Both the position numbers and the translations under genes were made by a program. This document shows positions 52,201 through 64,000 of a stretch of 64,000 bases of DNA, one piece after another. Numbering within the stretch: the stretch's first letter is position 1; every line of letters begins with the position of its first letter. Source of the DNA: Oopsacas minuta (Eukaryota; Porifera; Hexactinellida; Lyssacinosida; Leucopsacidae); contig JAKMXF010000310.1 in assembly GCA_024704765.1 (NCBI GenBank), positions 310,001 to 374,000 of the forward strand, given 5' to 3'. The notes under the pieces were generated by a model. That model did no database searches and was not told where the DNA came from. It was given only the letters and a program-made list of their open reading frames with translations.

Positions 52201-55200
52201 TTAGATATATTACCATTAATCATAATATCAAGTCTAACTCTATTCTGTGTGATATGGAGTGTTATGTCAGAGCTCTGATCTACGTTTGAGGATAATAGGA
52301 TAATTCCATCACTGAGAGTCCTGAAAGAGATTGACAAACTTGATCCAGGAGTATCTAGCAATACCTCATTCAGTTCTAAGATAAGATACCCTCCACCAAA
52401 GAACCATATACCAGGTATATAGCTCCTAGTGACAGCACGCATACCACAAGAAGTTAAATCTTCACTTCTATCAATCGGATCGAATAGAGGGATAGGCATA
52501 TGGTTAAATACGAGATCTTCCACGCATCCTTCGAAATTTTCTACCTCACTGCCACTAGTATCTGCTGGGGTATGCCCCAAGTATATTGTATCAGTAGGTA
52601 GGAATAGGAGAGATAAGATAGAATCAATGGAACCTTTTACTCTACTAGTTTGTATATTATCTATTTCCTGACTGGAGAGAGACATTGTCAGCTGTCTAGT
52701 GTCACGTGTGGCTAGAACTTGATACCACTTGTTTATCATTATACCTCCAATTGATACGTTTGCAAAGTCAATTCCAACGTCAAATGAGAATATCAATGTT
52801 CCATTTTGAAGTTGTAGAGATACCGAATTCCCTGAGGAAGTCTGTATGAAGAACAACATACCGCTAGTTACAGTAGACATGAAGAATATTGAAACCTGAG
52901 TATACTGGAGCGGTACATTAGCTGGGAGAGGTGGGTAAGTTAATGATGAGTTTGCTCTTAATGCGAGAGCTATTTTAAGCTTAGCAATAGCATCAAATGC
53001 TGTGTCACGAATAGATTCTATTCTCTCCACAATGGAGTCTATAGCTTGTAGTTTAGCTATATTGGCATCAGATATAACTACACTATCTGATATAGCGTAT
53101 ACTCTCTGCATTAAGGCATTAGCAGTAGTGTTTAAAAGAGCATTGGCTGTTTGTCCCAGTGCGTCATACTCACTAATTCGAACAGAACAGTTAACTATTC
53201 GTATCACTAATAGGGTAGTGTTTTCCCTGAATTCAGATAATGTGGAAACTGCACTGGAAGCATTAAGATAAATGCAAAATTGGAGATCTGGTAGTTTGTC
53301 GAGAATCTGGTTAATCTGTGAAGAGAAGGAGAAAACACGATCTTGAATAGAATCTAAGTCTGAGCTAGTACTGTTCAATGCATTTCCCACTTCATAATTA
53401 ATATACCTTGTTAGATTAATACTAACCAGTAATGCTGCATATTCCACTGTAGTAAAGTTGGTAATTTTCGTTTCTAGTTCGAAAGAGATATTCAAAAGAT
53501 TTCTAGCAATATTAAGTCCTAACTCAACTTGTCCCACAACTCCAAGTTGCATCAATTTAATGGATTCTTCCAGTGCAGCTGCAGCTACTAGTAATGATTC
53601 ATTCGCTGTAATACAAGCCTCACTTATAAGTCTGATTACTTCGCTGTAGTTGGTAATAGCTTCAAAAGCCTCTATAGCGAGAGGGTGAGTTTCATCATAA
53701 TAAGTTTCTATCAGGGTAGTGTTAGCTATTAATTCCAATTGATGTGTCTCTACGCGAACTATTAAGTCACCTAAGTTAGCTTGCAAGATCCTCAGATTAG
53801 ATATATCCTTTGAAATATATGTATCACCTGCTTCAAGGTTATACCCCTGCTCAGTAGTACCATTCAGAGTATTTATTGCTATGGAATAATACTCGTTACT
53901 AGAAACCCTGGTTTCAATAGAATAATTGATTAGTGTTCGTATTTCTATTAACTGTGCGAGCAGGTTATATAATATATTGTCAAAACTGCTGACTGAGAAA
54001 TCAGCATTGTATAAGACACTTCCGGTGGTAGCGATCAATATAGCGCTCTCGTTATTTCTGGAATGCAGATTGTTTAAACTAACCGATACAGACTGTAGTA
54101 AAGAGGCTAGAGAATTGGCTATACTTGTCAGATTTGATATTTGTGCTTTTTGAGCATTCAACTGCATAGATACAGTATTAGACCTGTTGAATTCTATACG
54201 AACTAATGACAATGTATTAAGTGCTTGAGTGAGATTTACTGAGTAGTTGAGCTGAGCAGCTGTAGATAACGTTTGGTTAACAGTGTGTAGAGCTAAACTA
54301 ACAGAGGTTACATAATCCTCTAGATATAGTACAAGAGGTAGAACCTCTAATTGCATCAGTTCTAAATAAGCTAGTACCATCTCCACGTTGAGAGATATAT
54401 TACGTATTCTAGTGAACTCATTATCTATATTAGGCGATAGTAATGCAATATCATCAACTATATCAGAGTGGGAGTCTGCTACAGTTTGAGCGGAGTTGTT
54501 AAGAGCACTTACATTGATAGATCGTATTCTGCTTTCATATTCATTCAATGTATTACTGTATCCTCCTACTATTAGAGAAACCGGTGTATAAGATGTCTGG
54601 TGTGAAGTGAGGTGGGTCTCCCCATCAGTAGATAAGGTTATGAGATTAGAGAGCTTAATAGCTACCTCATCAAACTCAGTATCTTGTATTAACATAGCTT
54701 CACGTCCTAATTGTTCAGTACAGGCGTCACAACGTGAACACCCACTGCTCATAATATTTTCATAGAATGGAATACATTCATTACACTTATCCCCTGCTAC
54801 TCCAGGCTGACAGTAGCAATACCCATCTCTCTGATCACATGATGTATTGGTAGCTCCTATTCCACATTGACAAGCTGAGCACCCTATGTCTGAAAAGTTG
54901 TAGTAGCCAGGAGTACAGAGTTGACACTGTTGTCCTGTCACACCCGCTTTACAGGAACATTGACCTGTTGTTTGGAGGCATTGGGAATGAGTAGAACCAA
55001 TTCCGTCACAAAGACAGGGATCACAACCTAGACTGGTAAAGTTATAGAAGTATGGCATACATGTGTTACACTGTCTGCCTTCAACATTATCTATACAGGA
55101 ACACTGCCCTGTAGTTGTATTGCAGAGCATTGTAGTAGAGCCTGTGTTATTACATAGACAAGGCTCACAGCTCTGAGTAGTAGCGTCACCAAAGTATCCA

Positions 55201-58200
55201 GGTAAACAGAGGTGACAGCTGGAGCCTGTAGAGTTGTTAATGCAACGAGTACATTGTCCTGTTGTTGTGTTGCAGGAGTTTGGTACAGAGAAATCTATGT
55301 TACCGGAGCATGTACACTGACTACAGCTTGTGTTAGGGAAAGATATAGGGTCTCCATGATAGTTGTTCAGGCCGTCACATCTAAGAGGTAAGCTCAATTA
55401 TACAAGTAATAAACTGAAAAATAATTCCTAACAAATGCATTCCTTCTCAATGAGAGAAATCAGTCCGGTTTGTCAGGTTTGAACCAGATCATCGTTAGAG
55501 TCATTGGCCCCAAGTTTTTGGATATAAAACTCAAACCTGGGAGTCATCACACGAAATTACTTGAGGATCCAGACCAAGTACCCAAACTAGGTGTCTATGT
55601 TGAGGTAGAAGTCCGTAGAACAGTAAATAATATGAGTACGAGTATAGTAGTAGTAGTAGTAATTAGTCATAAATTGTAAATCTATTTATAATATTATCAG
55701 GCACAAAAAGGTTACTTACACGCTACACAACCTCCCAGTATGTCCTTCTAGGCATGAACACATAGCATCTCCTTGAGTGTCTGGATAGCAAGATAGATTT
55801 GTAGCTGTGTAGGGAGAACAGGGACATGGATTACAATCCTGATGAGAGCCCTGTGTTGCATCACCAAAATATGTATCTATACAATTTTGACACCTGTTCC
55901 CATCTGTGTTATCCTGACAGTTGATACAGGTTCCATTATCAGGGTCACATGCCATAGAATGTCCATTACACTCACATGCTACACACAAACCAGTTATGTC
56001 CCTGTAATACCCAGTTGCACATTTCTGACAAGAAAGTCCTGAGTACTCGATAGGACACTGACACCTCTCTATAGGGAGAGGATCAGCTATATCAGTGAGT
56101 AAAGAAGCTCTCTGTAAGGAAACAGCTGATAATACAGCTGTATAGTCAGTACCCTCTCCTATACGGATGAGAAGGAGAGGTAAGGATACCAGGATATCTA
56201 TGAAATCACTTCTAGATACAGCAGAGCCTGATTGAGTAGTCCATGCAAATTCTAACAGAGGGGAAAAGTAGGATGTTAGAGAGTTAGCTTCTAAAGGATC
56301 TGAATACTCCAGGCCTATAATCTGAGTATTATGATACAGGAATAATCCTGGGGTGGAGTCTCCTATAGAACTATTCAGTGATAACCTGATATAACCTCCG
56401 TAAGATAACAGTAAATTAACATCTAGGTCACTGAGAGGATATGCGAGGAAGAGAGGAGAAGGAGGAGAACTAACTGATGATACAAATATGCTATCCGTAT
56501 TCCTGGTTGTGGTAACATTTTCTGATATGATATCTCCAGCATTTGAGATACTAACTACATCCCAATTAATAGATGAAAGGGGGAGAGGGATGTCTTGATA
56601 AGATCCACTCAATGCAGTACAATCTGTATTGAGGTAGGAACAGTAGCACTGAGTACATCCAGTAGGAGTGGTAGAGGATAGTAGGAAGCTACCAGCTGTA
56701 CACTGATTACATGTCATGCCCTCTGTCAGCTGCTTACAGCTGCACTGACCGCTTGTTAAGTCGCATTGTGTTACCTCACTTCCGGTCATATCACATCCAC
56801 ATATCTGACACCCTGTAGAGCCCAGGCCCCAGTGGTCAGGGGAACATTGATCACACGTCCTACCCCTTACATTATCTCTACACTCACACTCACCAGTAGT
56901 TTTATTACATATACCATTTACAGATCCAGGACTAACACAATCACAAGGTAAGCATTCGAAAGGTCCTATAGCTGTACTATTCTGATAGAACATGACGTCA
57001 CACTCATCACACTGACGTCCTGTCATACCTGTAGAGCAGGGACACTGACCAGTATTTAAGTCACAAATTGCTCCACCCTGACAACCACATGGAATGCAGG
57101 CATCAACCCCATTAAAATAATACCCGAGTATACAACGGTCACACTCCCTACCAGTTACGCCAGGCTTACAGCTACACTGACCTCCTAACGTCTGACATAC
57201 TGAACTAATACTCAGGTGAGAAGTACACTCACAAGGTATAGCTGATTGTTCGAAGGAAGCAAGGGTGAATCCAGCCTGAATACAGAAACTAGTAGTAAGA
57301 GAGTTGCTAGTGACGTTACACTCATCAGTAAACCTCTGAGCATTACCTCCTAACACAGAACCTGGATCATAAAACACAGCAGGAATCATAGTTAATAGAT
57401 CAACTAGCACGATCTCAGATCTAGTTGCATTCAATCTATACTCTCCGGGTTCTGGTATAAATATTTCTAGAGGAGTGTTACTACCTACGATATGAGCCTC
57501 TATGTAAGTAGTAGAGTTCAGAGAGGAGAGAGAGAACACACCCTGTGTATCAAAATTACCTAGAATTACACTAGAAAATGTGAAGCTAATGAACCCTATA
57601 GTTGCTGATAAATATCTAAGGACAAGACGATACGTGGTTGCTCTAGTTACGTTAATGGATATAAGGAATGTTTGAGCTGTTCCACTCCCTGCTACAGCAT
57701 AGCCCTGACCCAAAAAACCTGGAAATTCAGTCAGGCTAGCAGCTCGAGGGAGCTGTTTGAAATCAGCATCAACTCCGTCTTCGGCTTGTGATTGCACATA
57801 GTGAAGAGATGGTAGAAAGAAGCTAGATACAACTTCTGTACATAACTGATTCTGTATACCAGGCTTACAGGGACAGATACCTGATGATTTATTGCAGACT
57901 AAGCTGAGTGAGCCTCCTATGTCACACGAACAAGCTACACATCCCTATAGAATACATTAGTTCATCAAATATATATTTCATATACAAAAAATAATTACAG
58001 CAAATTTACTTCGGTTATGATTAAATATATTTCGATAATCAATTAACCAATAAATAAGAAATGGACAGTAACCACCATACCTACCCAGCACCTTTTACTA
58101 ATTTCTCGGAATTGTATTTGTTAAATCCTGAGATTTTCGAAAAATTGGGAGGGTTGGGAAGTGTGATCTACAATCAAATCAGATCAGATATTGTAACCAT

Positions 58201-60040
58201 CACATAGAACCAAATATCTGTTCGATAGATAGGATTCATAAAGACCTTATTTTGATACCAGTGCTTGGGTAATTAATGTATGGTGACAACCCATTCATAA
58301 TAAGCTACCGATACCAAAATATAAATAGCATCTTACCTGTGGAGAGAATGTATGGAACTCATCTAAGCATTCCTGACATGTCCTGTCTCCTATATTCTCC
58401 TTACAGACACATTGTCCTGTGACGTCATCACATCTGGTCCCAGTAATACTTCCAACATTACTACAAGCACATTCAGTACAAGTTAACCTGTCATTACTGG
58501 AGCTAGTGTTATAGAAGTCTGGGGAACATTGATCACATTTGGACCCTCCTACACCCACAAGGCAGAAACAATCTCCTGGAGATGCGGGCGAAATAGCTAC
58601 TGCTTGATTCCTGACACAGTCTGGATTGTTATCAATAGTTCCAGGTAGATAGCAATCACATGATTTACAGGTTAGATTATCAGTGTCAGGTAGAAATGGA
58701 TCTCTATAAGTATCTGTTATACACAGCTCACAGTTGTATCCCATTGTGTTATGTTCACAATTCTGACACACTCCGCCCCCAAACAAGTTACCAGCTATAT
58801 CAATACTCTGACCCTCAGCCATTTGGTTATACACACAACTACTAGCATGCTGCATACAGTTACAAGGTTCACATCTTGATGTAACAGCAGTGAGAGACTG
58901 CATCCATGGTATCTGGTTATAAAGAGGTTCACATACGTCACACTGATTCCCTGCAGTGTTATGCTCACATGCACATTGGTAAGGAGAATTTGTATCATCA
59001 CACTGACTAGCATGTCCGTGACACACACATCTACCTCGTATGCTCACTTGAGATAGAGAGTAGTACTGCTGCTCAGATACACTCAACAGGCTATTGAATC
59101 CATTCATAGTGATACGTATATTAGAAACTCTTATAAAGTCTAATCTAGCATTGTTTATTTCATCCCTCGTGAATAAGGGCCCCCAAATAAGCTGTGAGAT
59201 ATCTCCGTCCATTGTTAGATCAGGATATATGGTGCAGAAGGCACGAGGATTGATTACATCATCATCATAGGGAGTGAACCTATAAATACAGTGGATAGCG
59301 GTTATAAGAACATTACATACATATAGTAATGTTCTTATTAGCATGTTCTAATACAGTGGTTAGAGCTTATACGAATTGTTGTATTTATGAATATGAACTA
59401 AACAAATAAGTAAATCTCAATATATATACAGACTTGCTCACACATTGGCACACATATACAGGGGTATCAAGTACGCTGAATCCGAATTTCTCATTTTCAG
59501 TTTATCAGATGTAAATTTGTAATGATATTATGACATATTAAATAATATAAGATAGAAGGATCACCTTGTAGTAACGTTTTCCCCGAATTGAGCTTGGCAT
59601 GCATGATTAGGATCTACATAATACTGCCAGGGTATGTAAGTAGCTCCTGCATCTCTGCTTACTTCTATTAGAAGAGAGGTAGGTAGTTGTGTGTAGAAAT
59701 ATATGATGAGGAGGTATATCTCAAATATTTGATTATCTGGTAGTGATATAGTGATTGATACAGGAGATACTGTATTCTCACTCTGCCATCTGTTGGTGGT
59801 GGAATCTAATAAGTTAGTAGCAGGGTAGGACTCAGAGGTGTCAGAACTGTTGCACAATACAGACAGGTTAGAATTGGGGGGTAAGTATTGGGAGGGAGGA
59901 TCTCCACAAGTTGAAGAGGCCGTCACGATAGCTCCAGAAGATTCATCAAATGTGAAGAGAGGGGGAGACAACTCGTTAGAGAGAGAGGGAGACAAGAGAG
60001 AGATGAGGAATAAGAACAAAAGAATTAACTTTCCTCTCAT
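49296..60040 (-). CDS. Laminin alpha subunit, four exons
   Basis: Basement-membrane chain. Exons are about 60040-59565, 59279-58337, 57944-55720 and 55392-49296. Phases agree (AAG|G, Q|G, GT|C), giving about 3.25 thousand residues. The order is a signal peptide (MRGKLILLFLFLISLLSPSL), the laminin N-terminal domain (FCTIYPDLTMDGDISQLIWG) and EGF-like LE repeats (CVCHGHASQCD...CACEHNTAGNQCDVC). A non-LE insertion follows (AEDGVDADFKQLPRAASLTE to about GGNAQRFTDEC), then further LE repeats with a laminin IV domain (SSINWDVVSISNAGDIISEN). More LE repeats lead into a long coiled coil in the fourth exon with many N-glycosylation sites. Five laminin G domains form the C-terminus, which marks an alpha chain. 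The LG3-LG4 linker is unusually long and Ser/Thr/Pro-rich with tandem repeats. Intron 1 contains an R1 repeat piece. Confidence 0.95.
50540..51000 (-). repeat. Coding minisatellite in laminin LG3-LG4 linker
   Basis: Six nearly identical units of 75 bp (one is 78 bp, with an extra Thr codon) encode the 25-residue unit SSLSSTPDFTTTT + VSSSIPQSSILL. Between-copy DNA differences are very few (for example 'aagctagataa' against 'aagctggataa'), so the array is young or homogenised. A PT/(GGTGTA)n run at about 51320-51352 encodes PTPTPTPTP. Confidence 0.92.
55440..55700 (+). other. Intronic sequence resembling a MITE/repeat piece
   Basis: The intron between laminin exons 3 and 4 (55393-55719) contains 'cggtttgtcaggtttgaacc', which is nearly the sequence at about 35228. 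It also has a (TAG)n run at about 55647-55660. The plus-strand frame there has no domain features. Confidence 0.4.
57945..58336 (-). other. Laminin intron 2
   Basis: Splice borders are CACAG|GTAAGA and CTATAG|GGATGT, seen on the minus strand. No repeat or hidden gene was recognised within it. Confidence 0.55.
59375..59535 (+). repeat. Dispersed repeat R1, copy 5 (partial), in laminin intron 1
   Basis: It contains 'tatttatgaatatgaactaa', 'ggggtatcaagtacgctgaa', 'tccgaatttctcattttca' and 'gtaaatttgtaatgatatta', which parallel R1 body segments at 42720-42750 and 24900-25060. Both ends are missing. It lies entirely within the 59280-59564 intron. Confidence 0.55.
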
Positions 60041-60386
60041 TATTTCTCTACTGATTCCATAAATATAAAGAAATTGTATAATTTAAACAAAACGACTGTA
60101 GTCAAAACATGTTATATAAGGTGAACCTCAAAGATTGACATTACAGATATGGATTAAGGAGTAACTTATTTTACAGAAAATTATCGAAAGTCTATGTAAC
60201 CAGTGCCAGTACCTCACTAGAGGAGGGAATATACAGTAAACTATGATGGATGTATTATGTCTATGTCTACGTATTCAATACATATGTTACATCATATTAA
60301 CGTATTTTACATAATCAAAGTGAATAATAGTAACGATTCGTACTTGATCAATACAATGTTTCCTAAGAAACACCTGTTATACTATA
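60041..60386. other. Intergenic between laminin alpha and aconitase
   Basis: About 350 bp, AT-rich, holding the laminin promoter region and the aconitase 3' flank. No repeat or RNA gene was recognised. Confidence 0.4.
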
Positions 60387-63244
60387 CTACTTGTGTAAGG
60401 TTAGAGACATGAAATTGAGAGCACTGCCTGCTTTGAACCATTCAATCTGAGCTGTGTTCATGGTGTGTATCAGTTCTATCTCATCAGAGCTACCATCTGA
60501 ATGATTCAGTACACAGGTAACATGCTTACCTGGTGATAAACCTGACAGACCTAGCAAAGATACTTTATCATCTGATTTAACTTTATCATAGTCACTCTCC
60601 TCAGAAAATGTTAACGGGAGGAGACCTTGTTTCTTAAGATTGGTCTCGTGAATACGCGCAAAACTCTTCGTAATAACAGCTACGCCTCCTAGATGTCTGG
60701 GCTCCAGGGCAGCGTGTTCTCTTGAGCTTCCCTCCCCGTAGTTGTTCTCCCCCACTACTACCCATGGTTTGTTCTGAGCCTTGTAGTACCGAGCAGTAGC
60801 AGGGACAGGTCCGTATTCTCCAGTCAGCTGATTCTTAATTTTATTCATTTCCTTGTTCTCAGCATTAGTAGCTGTAATAAGCAGGTTATTAGAAATGTTA
60901 TTCAGATGTCCACGATACTTAAGCCATGGTCCTGCTGCACTGATGTGATCAGTTGTACACTTGCCCTGTACCTTGATTAGTACCAGGGCGTTCTCAATGT
61001 CTTCTCCATTCCAGCGATCAAATGGTTCCAGGAGCTGTAGACGCTCTGAAGCAGGGTCAACATGTACATCTATACTGGTACCCTGTTTGGGAGGTTCTTG
61101 GTAGGTGTCCTGACCTGGATCAAACCCTCTCTTAGGGAGTCTGTCTCCTGACGGAGGATCTAGTTTGAACTTCTCTCCTGCTGGAGAGGCCAGTTCATCT
61201 GTGAGAGGATTAAAGTCAAGAGTACCAGCTAGTGCTAGAGCAGTTACTATCTCTGGAGATGCTACGAATGCATGTGTAGCAGGATTAGCATCATTACGAC
61301 CTGTAAAGTTCCTATTATATGACGTCACTATTGTATTCTTCTCTCCGATCTTCTTGTCATGTCTCTTCCACTGTCCGATACAGGGACCACAAGCGTTAGC
61401 AAGAACCATCCCCCCGATATCTCTGAGGGGCTGGGAAATACCGTCCCGCTCTATAGTAGCTCTGATCTGTTCGGAGCCTGGAGTTATCGTGAACTGAGAT
61501 TGGGCCTTGACTCCCTTAGCTAGAGCTTGTCTTGCTACAGAGGCTGATCTACCCATATCTTCGTATGATGAATTAGTGCAGGAGCCGATCAATGCTACAC
61601 TAATGTCTGTAGGCCATCCGTTCTCTCTAGCAGTCTTACCTATCTGTGATATAGGGTTAGCTCTGTCAGGAGTGAAGGGACCATTCAGCATTGGTTCTAA
61701 TTCAGAAAGATTAATGTCTATAACTTTATCGTATTTAGCTGATTCATCTCCAACCAAACAGTCAAAGTACTCATCAGCTAAATCTGCTATCTGTCTTCTT
61801 CCTGTAGCGATCAGGTACTGCCGCATGTGGTAGTTAAATGGGAACACGGAGGTAGTTGCTCCTATCTCTGCACCCATATTACATATAGTAGCCATACCTG
61901 TACAGGAGATCGAGTGTATCCCTGGTCCGTAGTACTCTATTATTGCTCCTGTACCACCTGATACTGTTAGTTTCTCTGCAACCTATAATATATTATAACG
62001 GGTGTAGTCACATGAAATATATCTACTTGAATAAATAAATAATGGTATTAAGTGAGTATAGCGATGAGCATTGGGAGTGTTCACTTTCATAATCGCGTTA
62101 AATAGAAGCTCAGGTGACTGCGATCATTACTTCGATATAACCGGAAATGGATATAAATAGTATTTAATCTAGATATTTGGCAAGGGGGGCAAAGGCCGCC
62201 CTAAATGAAACCCTGTTCATGTATATCAAGGAGAGTTATTCGTGACTAGTGAAGATGTACTATTATACATCTATAGACTATAGACCTGAGCTTCATTCAA
62301 TTAGTACAATCAGAATGCTAGATATAGTGGAAACCGCCTATTAGCAAATTGCATTTTACAGGAATTTTCCTTGCTATCACGCGAATTTTGCTGTTTAGAC
62401 GAATTGCAAATAGGCGGTATACATTTAACAAGGGACATTACCTTGAGAATGACGTCTTTAGGAGATACCCATCCACTCAGTATACCATTCAGATGTACTC
62501 CTATTATTCTAGGACATTTGATCTCCCAAGGTAATCCTGCCATAACGTCTACTGCATCTGCTCCTCCTACTCCAATGCACAGTCCTCCTAGTCCCCCTCC
62601 ATTTGGAGTGTGACTGTCTGTTCCTATTAGGAGCAGACCAGGGTATGCATAGTTCTCCAAACAGATTTGGTGTATAATCCCAGAACCTGGACGCCAGAAT
62701 CCCACCCCGTACTTAGCTGAGGATGTAGCCAGGAAGTCATATACCTCCTTATTAGTCACCTAATAAGCAGATGGTAACACCTGACAGTGTTATGATACAG
62801 GTATTATATATGCAGTACCTGTGCTCTCTGTAGATCAGCCTCTCCTCCAGTTTGAGCCTCAATAAGGTGGTCACAGTGTATAGTCGAGGGAACAGCCACA
62901 CGATCTAGTCCACTGCTGATGAACTGTAGCATAGCCATCTGAGCGGTAGCGTCCTGCATGGCTACACGATCAGGTCTCAGATGCAAATAGGATTCACCAC
63001 GAACAATCTCTTGAGTCCCGACTTTGTCAAGATGTCCATACAATATCTTCTCAGACAGGGTGAGGGGACGATCCAGTCTATCTTGAACTGTTTGTATGTT
63101 ATTTTTCAGCTGCTGGTAGTCTATGAATATATCTTTATCGAATCTGCTGAGAGGAACATAGCTGGAGAGGAGAGGAGAGGTGTTAAGGAACCTCCCACAT
63201 CTGTGGAGAGAGGAGAACGTACGATTGATAGACAGTCGGAACAT
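60387..63244 (-). CDS. ACO2: Mitochondrial aconitate hydratase
   Basis: A TCA-cycle enzyme that interconverts citrate and isocitrate with a [4Fe-4S] cluster. Exons about 63244-62819, 62759-62442 and 61982-60387 join in frame ([23 protein letters not shown]) to give about 780 residues, the same as human ACO2. The N-terminus [20 protein letters not shown] is a likely mitochondrial presequence. Cluster and active-site segments are [59 protein letters not shown] (two cluster Cys) and [18 protein letters not shown]. The 62443-61981 intron holds a small MITE. Confidence 0.97.
62331..62422. mobile_element. MITE in aconitase intron 2
   Basis: About 92 bp. The left end reads AAACCGCCTATTAGCAAATT. The right end, in reverse complement, reads ATACCGCCTATTTGCAATTC. 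CGCCTATT is shared with the MITE at 13282-13422. No coding capacity. Confidence 0.6.
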
Positions 63245-63615
63245 ACAATAAATTAACCTAACTAAATATTGGAGAGAATTGTTAATAGACTAATAATGTA
63301 ATGAGAGTGACAAGTATAAATAACACTATAGGTATACGCAGGTAGAAGTTTATTAGGACTGTTCATAAAATGAATAAGTAGATCAATAGTGAAGTAACCT
63401 ATCCGAATAAATACAGAAAGTATTCTTTGGCATACAAGTGATACGTATATGCTACGTATATATGTGTGTAGCGCTGAGGACCATTGATCATACTAAGGGT
63501 GAGGAAATGAATAAATTTTGACAAGCTATGTCCCTTCAATTTTGCCAGGCCCGCTCAAAAATCATGTTTGCTGCTACGCCCATGGCTACAATGTCTACCA
63601 ACTGGCTTGTTCCTA
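63245..63615. other. Intergenic, no gene seen
   Basis: Upstream region of ACO2. No exon or repeat recognised. Confidence 0.35.
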
Positions 63616-63619
63616 ATTA

Positions 63620-64000
63620 TAAATTTGAATTAGTATATTTATACAAGAACATATACCTTACTAAAATATTTGTAGACCAGGAATAGATGTAATGAACATA
63701 TTCCCAGATTGAGAAACACCGATACCTATCGGAAAGCAATTGTTCCTTCTCCATTTGTATTCCATCTATTCTATGGATCAGCTGTCCTGAGGGAGAGATT
63801 ATCTTGATATTGTACCAGCTGAAATATGTGATGAGGATATTTCCTGCTGGATCAAAACAAAAGCAGCAGCTATCAGTTGTACTACCATATTTCTTCTGAG
63901 AAATGCATGAGTTAAATAGCTGTCCACTTCTCGTGTAGAAGTGGACACAATTCGGACTCCTGTCTAGCACTACTATGCTGTTTGGAGTTATGTTTATATC
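63620..64000 (-). pseudogene. NHL-repeat protein fragment, runs off the window
   Basis: The minus-strand frame from the window edge reads ITPNSIVVLDRSPNCVHFYT, RSGQLFNSCISQ and FDPAGNILITYF, then IISPSGQLIHRI (NHL blades). After HRI a shift of frame leads to GIGVSQSGNMFITSIPGLQI and a stop at about 63661. Either an intron/frameshift lies at about 63765 or the gene is broken there. It is related to the NHL remnants at 4937-6115, 14530-15780 and 25078-25165. Confidence 0.55.

Noticed and set aside
1..64000. tRNA, rRNA, riboswitch or bacterial operon features
   Set aside because: None was recognised by reading; the genes are eukaryotic with introns, so bacterial regulatory elements do not apply.

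Overview
The window is AT-rich animal nuclear DNA: intron-containing genes, AG/GT splice sites, and products found only in animals (a laminin alpha chain, a CoA ligase of the ACSBG type, a glycosaminoglycan-linker galactosyltransferase, CD225/dispanin proteins). Short introns, gene density and many TRIM/NHL-type and dispanin relatives suggest an early-branching invertebrate, most likely a sponge. That placement is an inference. No tRNA, rRNA or CRISPR array was seen. Most genes lie on the minus strand. Exon limits were read by eye and may be off by one or two bases.

Layout. 1-3130: non-coding with small inverted-repeat elements. 3131-8630: ACSBG-type acyl-CoA synthetase in 12 exons; its largest intron holds an antisense NHL-repeat pseudogene. 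8932-9153: an unidentified conserved-looking exon. 9341-10026: inverted-repeat element. 10923-12850: IFT56/TTC26. 13516-14142: DESI1. 14530-15780: broken NHL gene. 17457-26591: four CD225/dispanin genes spread among repeats, an unrecognised two-exon gene (19.5-20.1 kb) and a zinc-binding pseudogene (24.2-24.7 kb). 27190-28428 and 33131-34231: two paralogous two-pass membrane proteins with PPxY tails, separated by a decayed SWIM/MULE transposase-like gene. 34406-42365: COPS7, PPP1R8 (NIPP1), B4GALT7, a CIMAP2/LEXM-like sperm-tail protein and a membrane-anchored tubulin-tyrosine-ligase-like protein. 42395-46398: two inverted copies of a repeat, one of them interrupted by a mariner-like element that itself carries a Tc1-like element. 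46959-48533: TADA3. 49296-60040: laminin alpha. 60387-63244: mitochondrial aconitase. 63620-64000: another NHL fragment.

The conserved genes are unrelated housekeeping, ciliary and matrix genes with no sign of an operon. The lineage-specific part is 17-34 kb. There, four IFITM-like CD225 proteins, three of them with a YxxPhi sorting signal at residue 6, lie close to two PPxY-tailed, partly histidine/glycine-rich membrane proteins. A shared endosomal or membrane-trafficking role is possible but is only a hypothesis. The other highlight is the three-level transposon nest at 43.2-46.4 kb, whose insertion site can be read to the base from intact sister copies of the host repeat.
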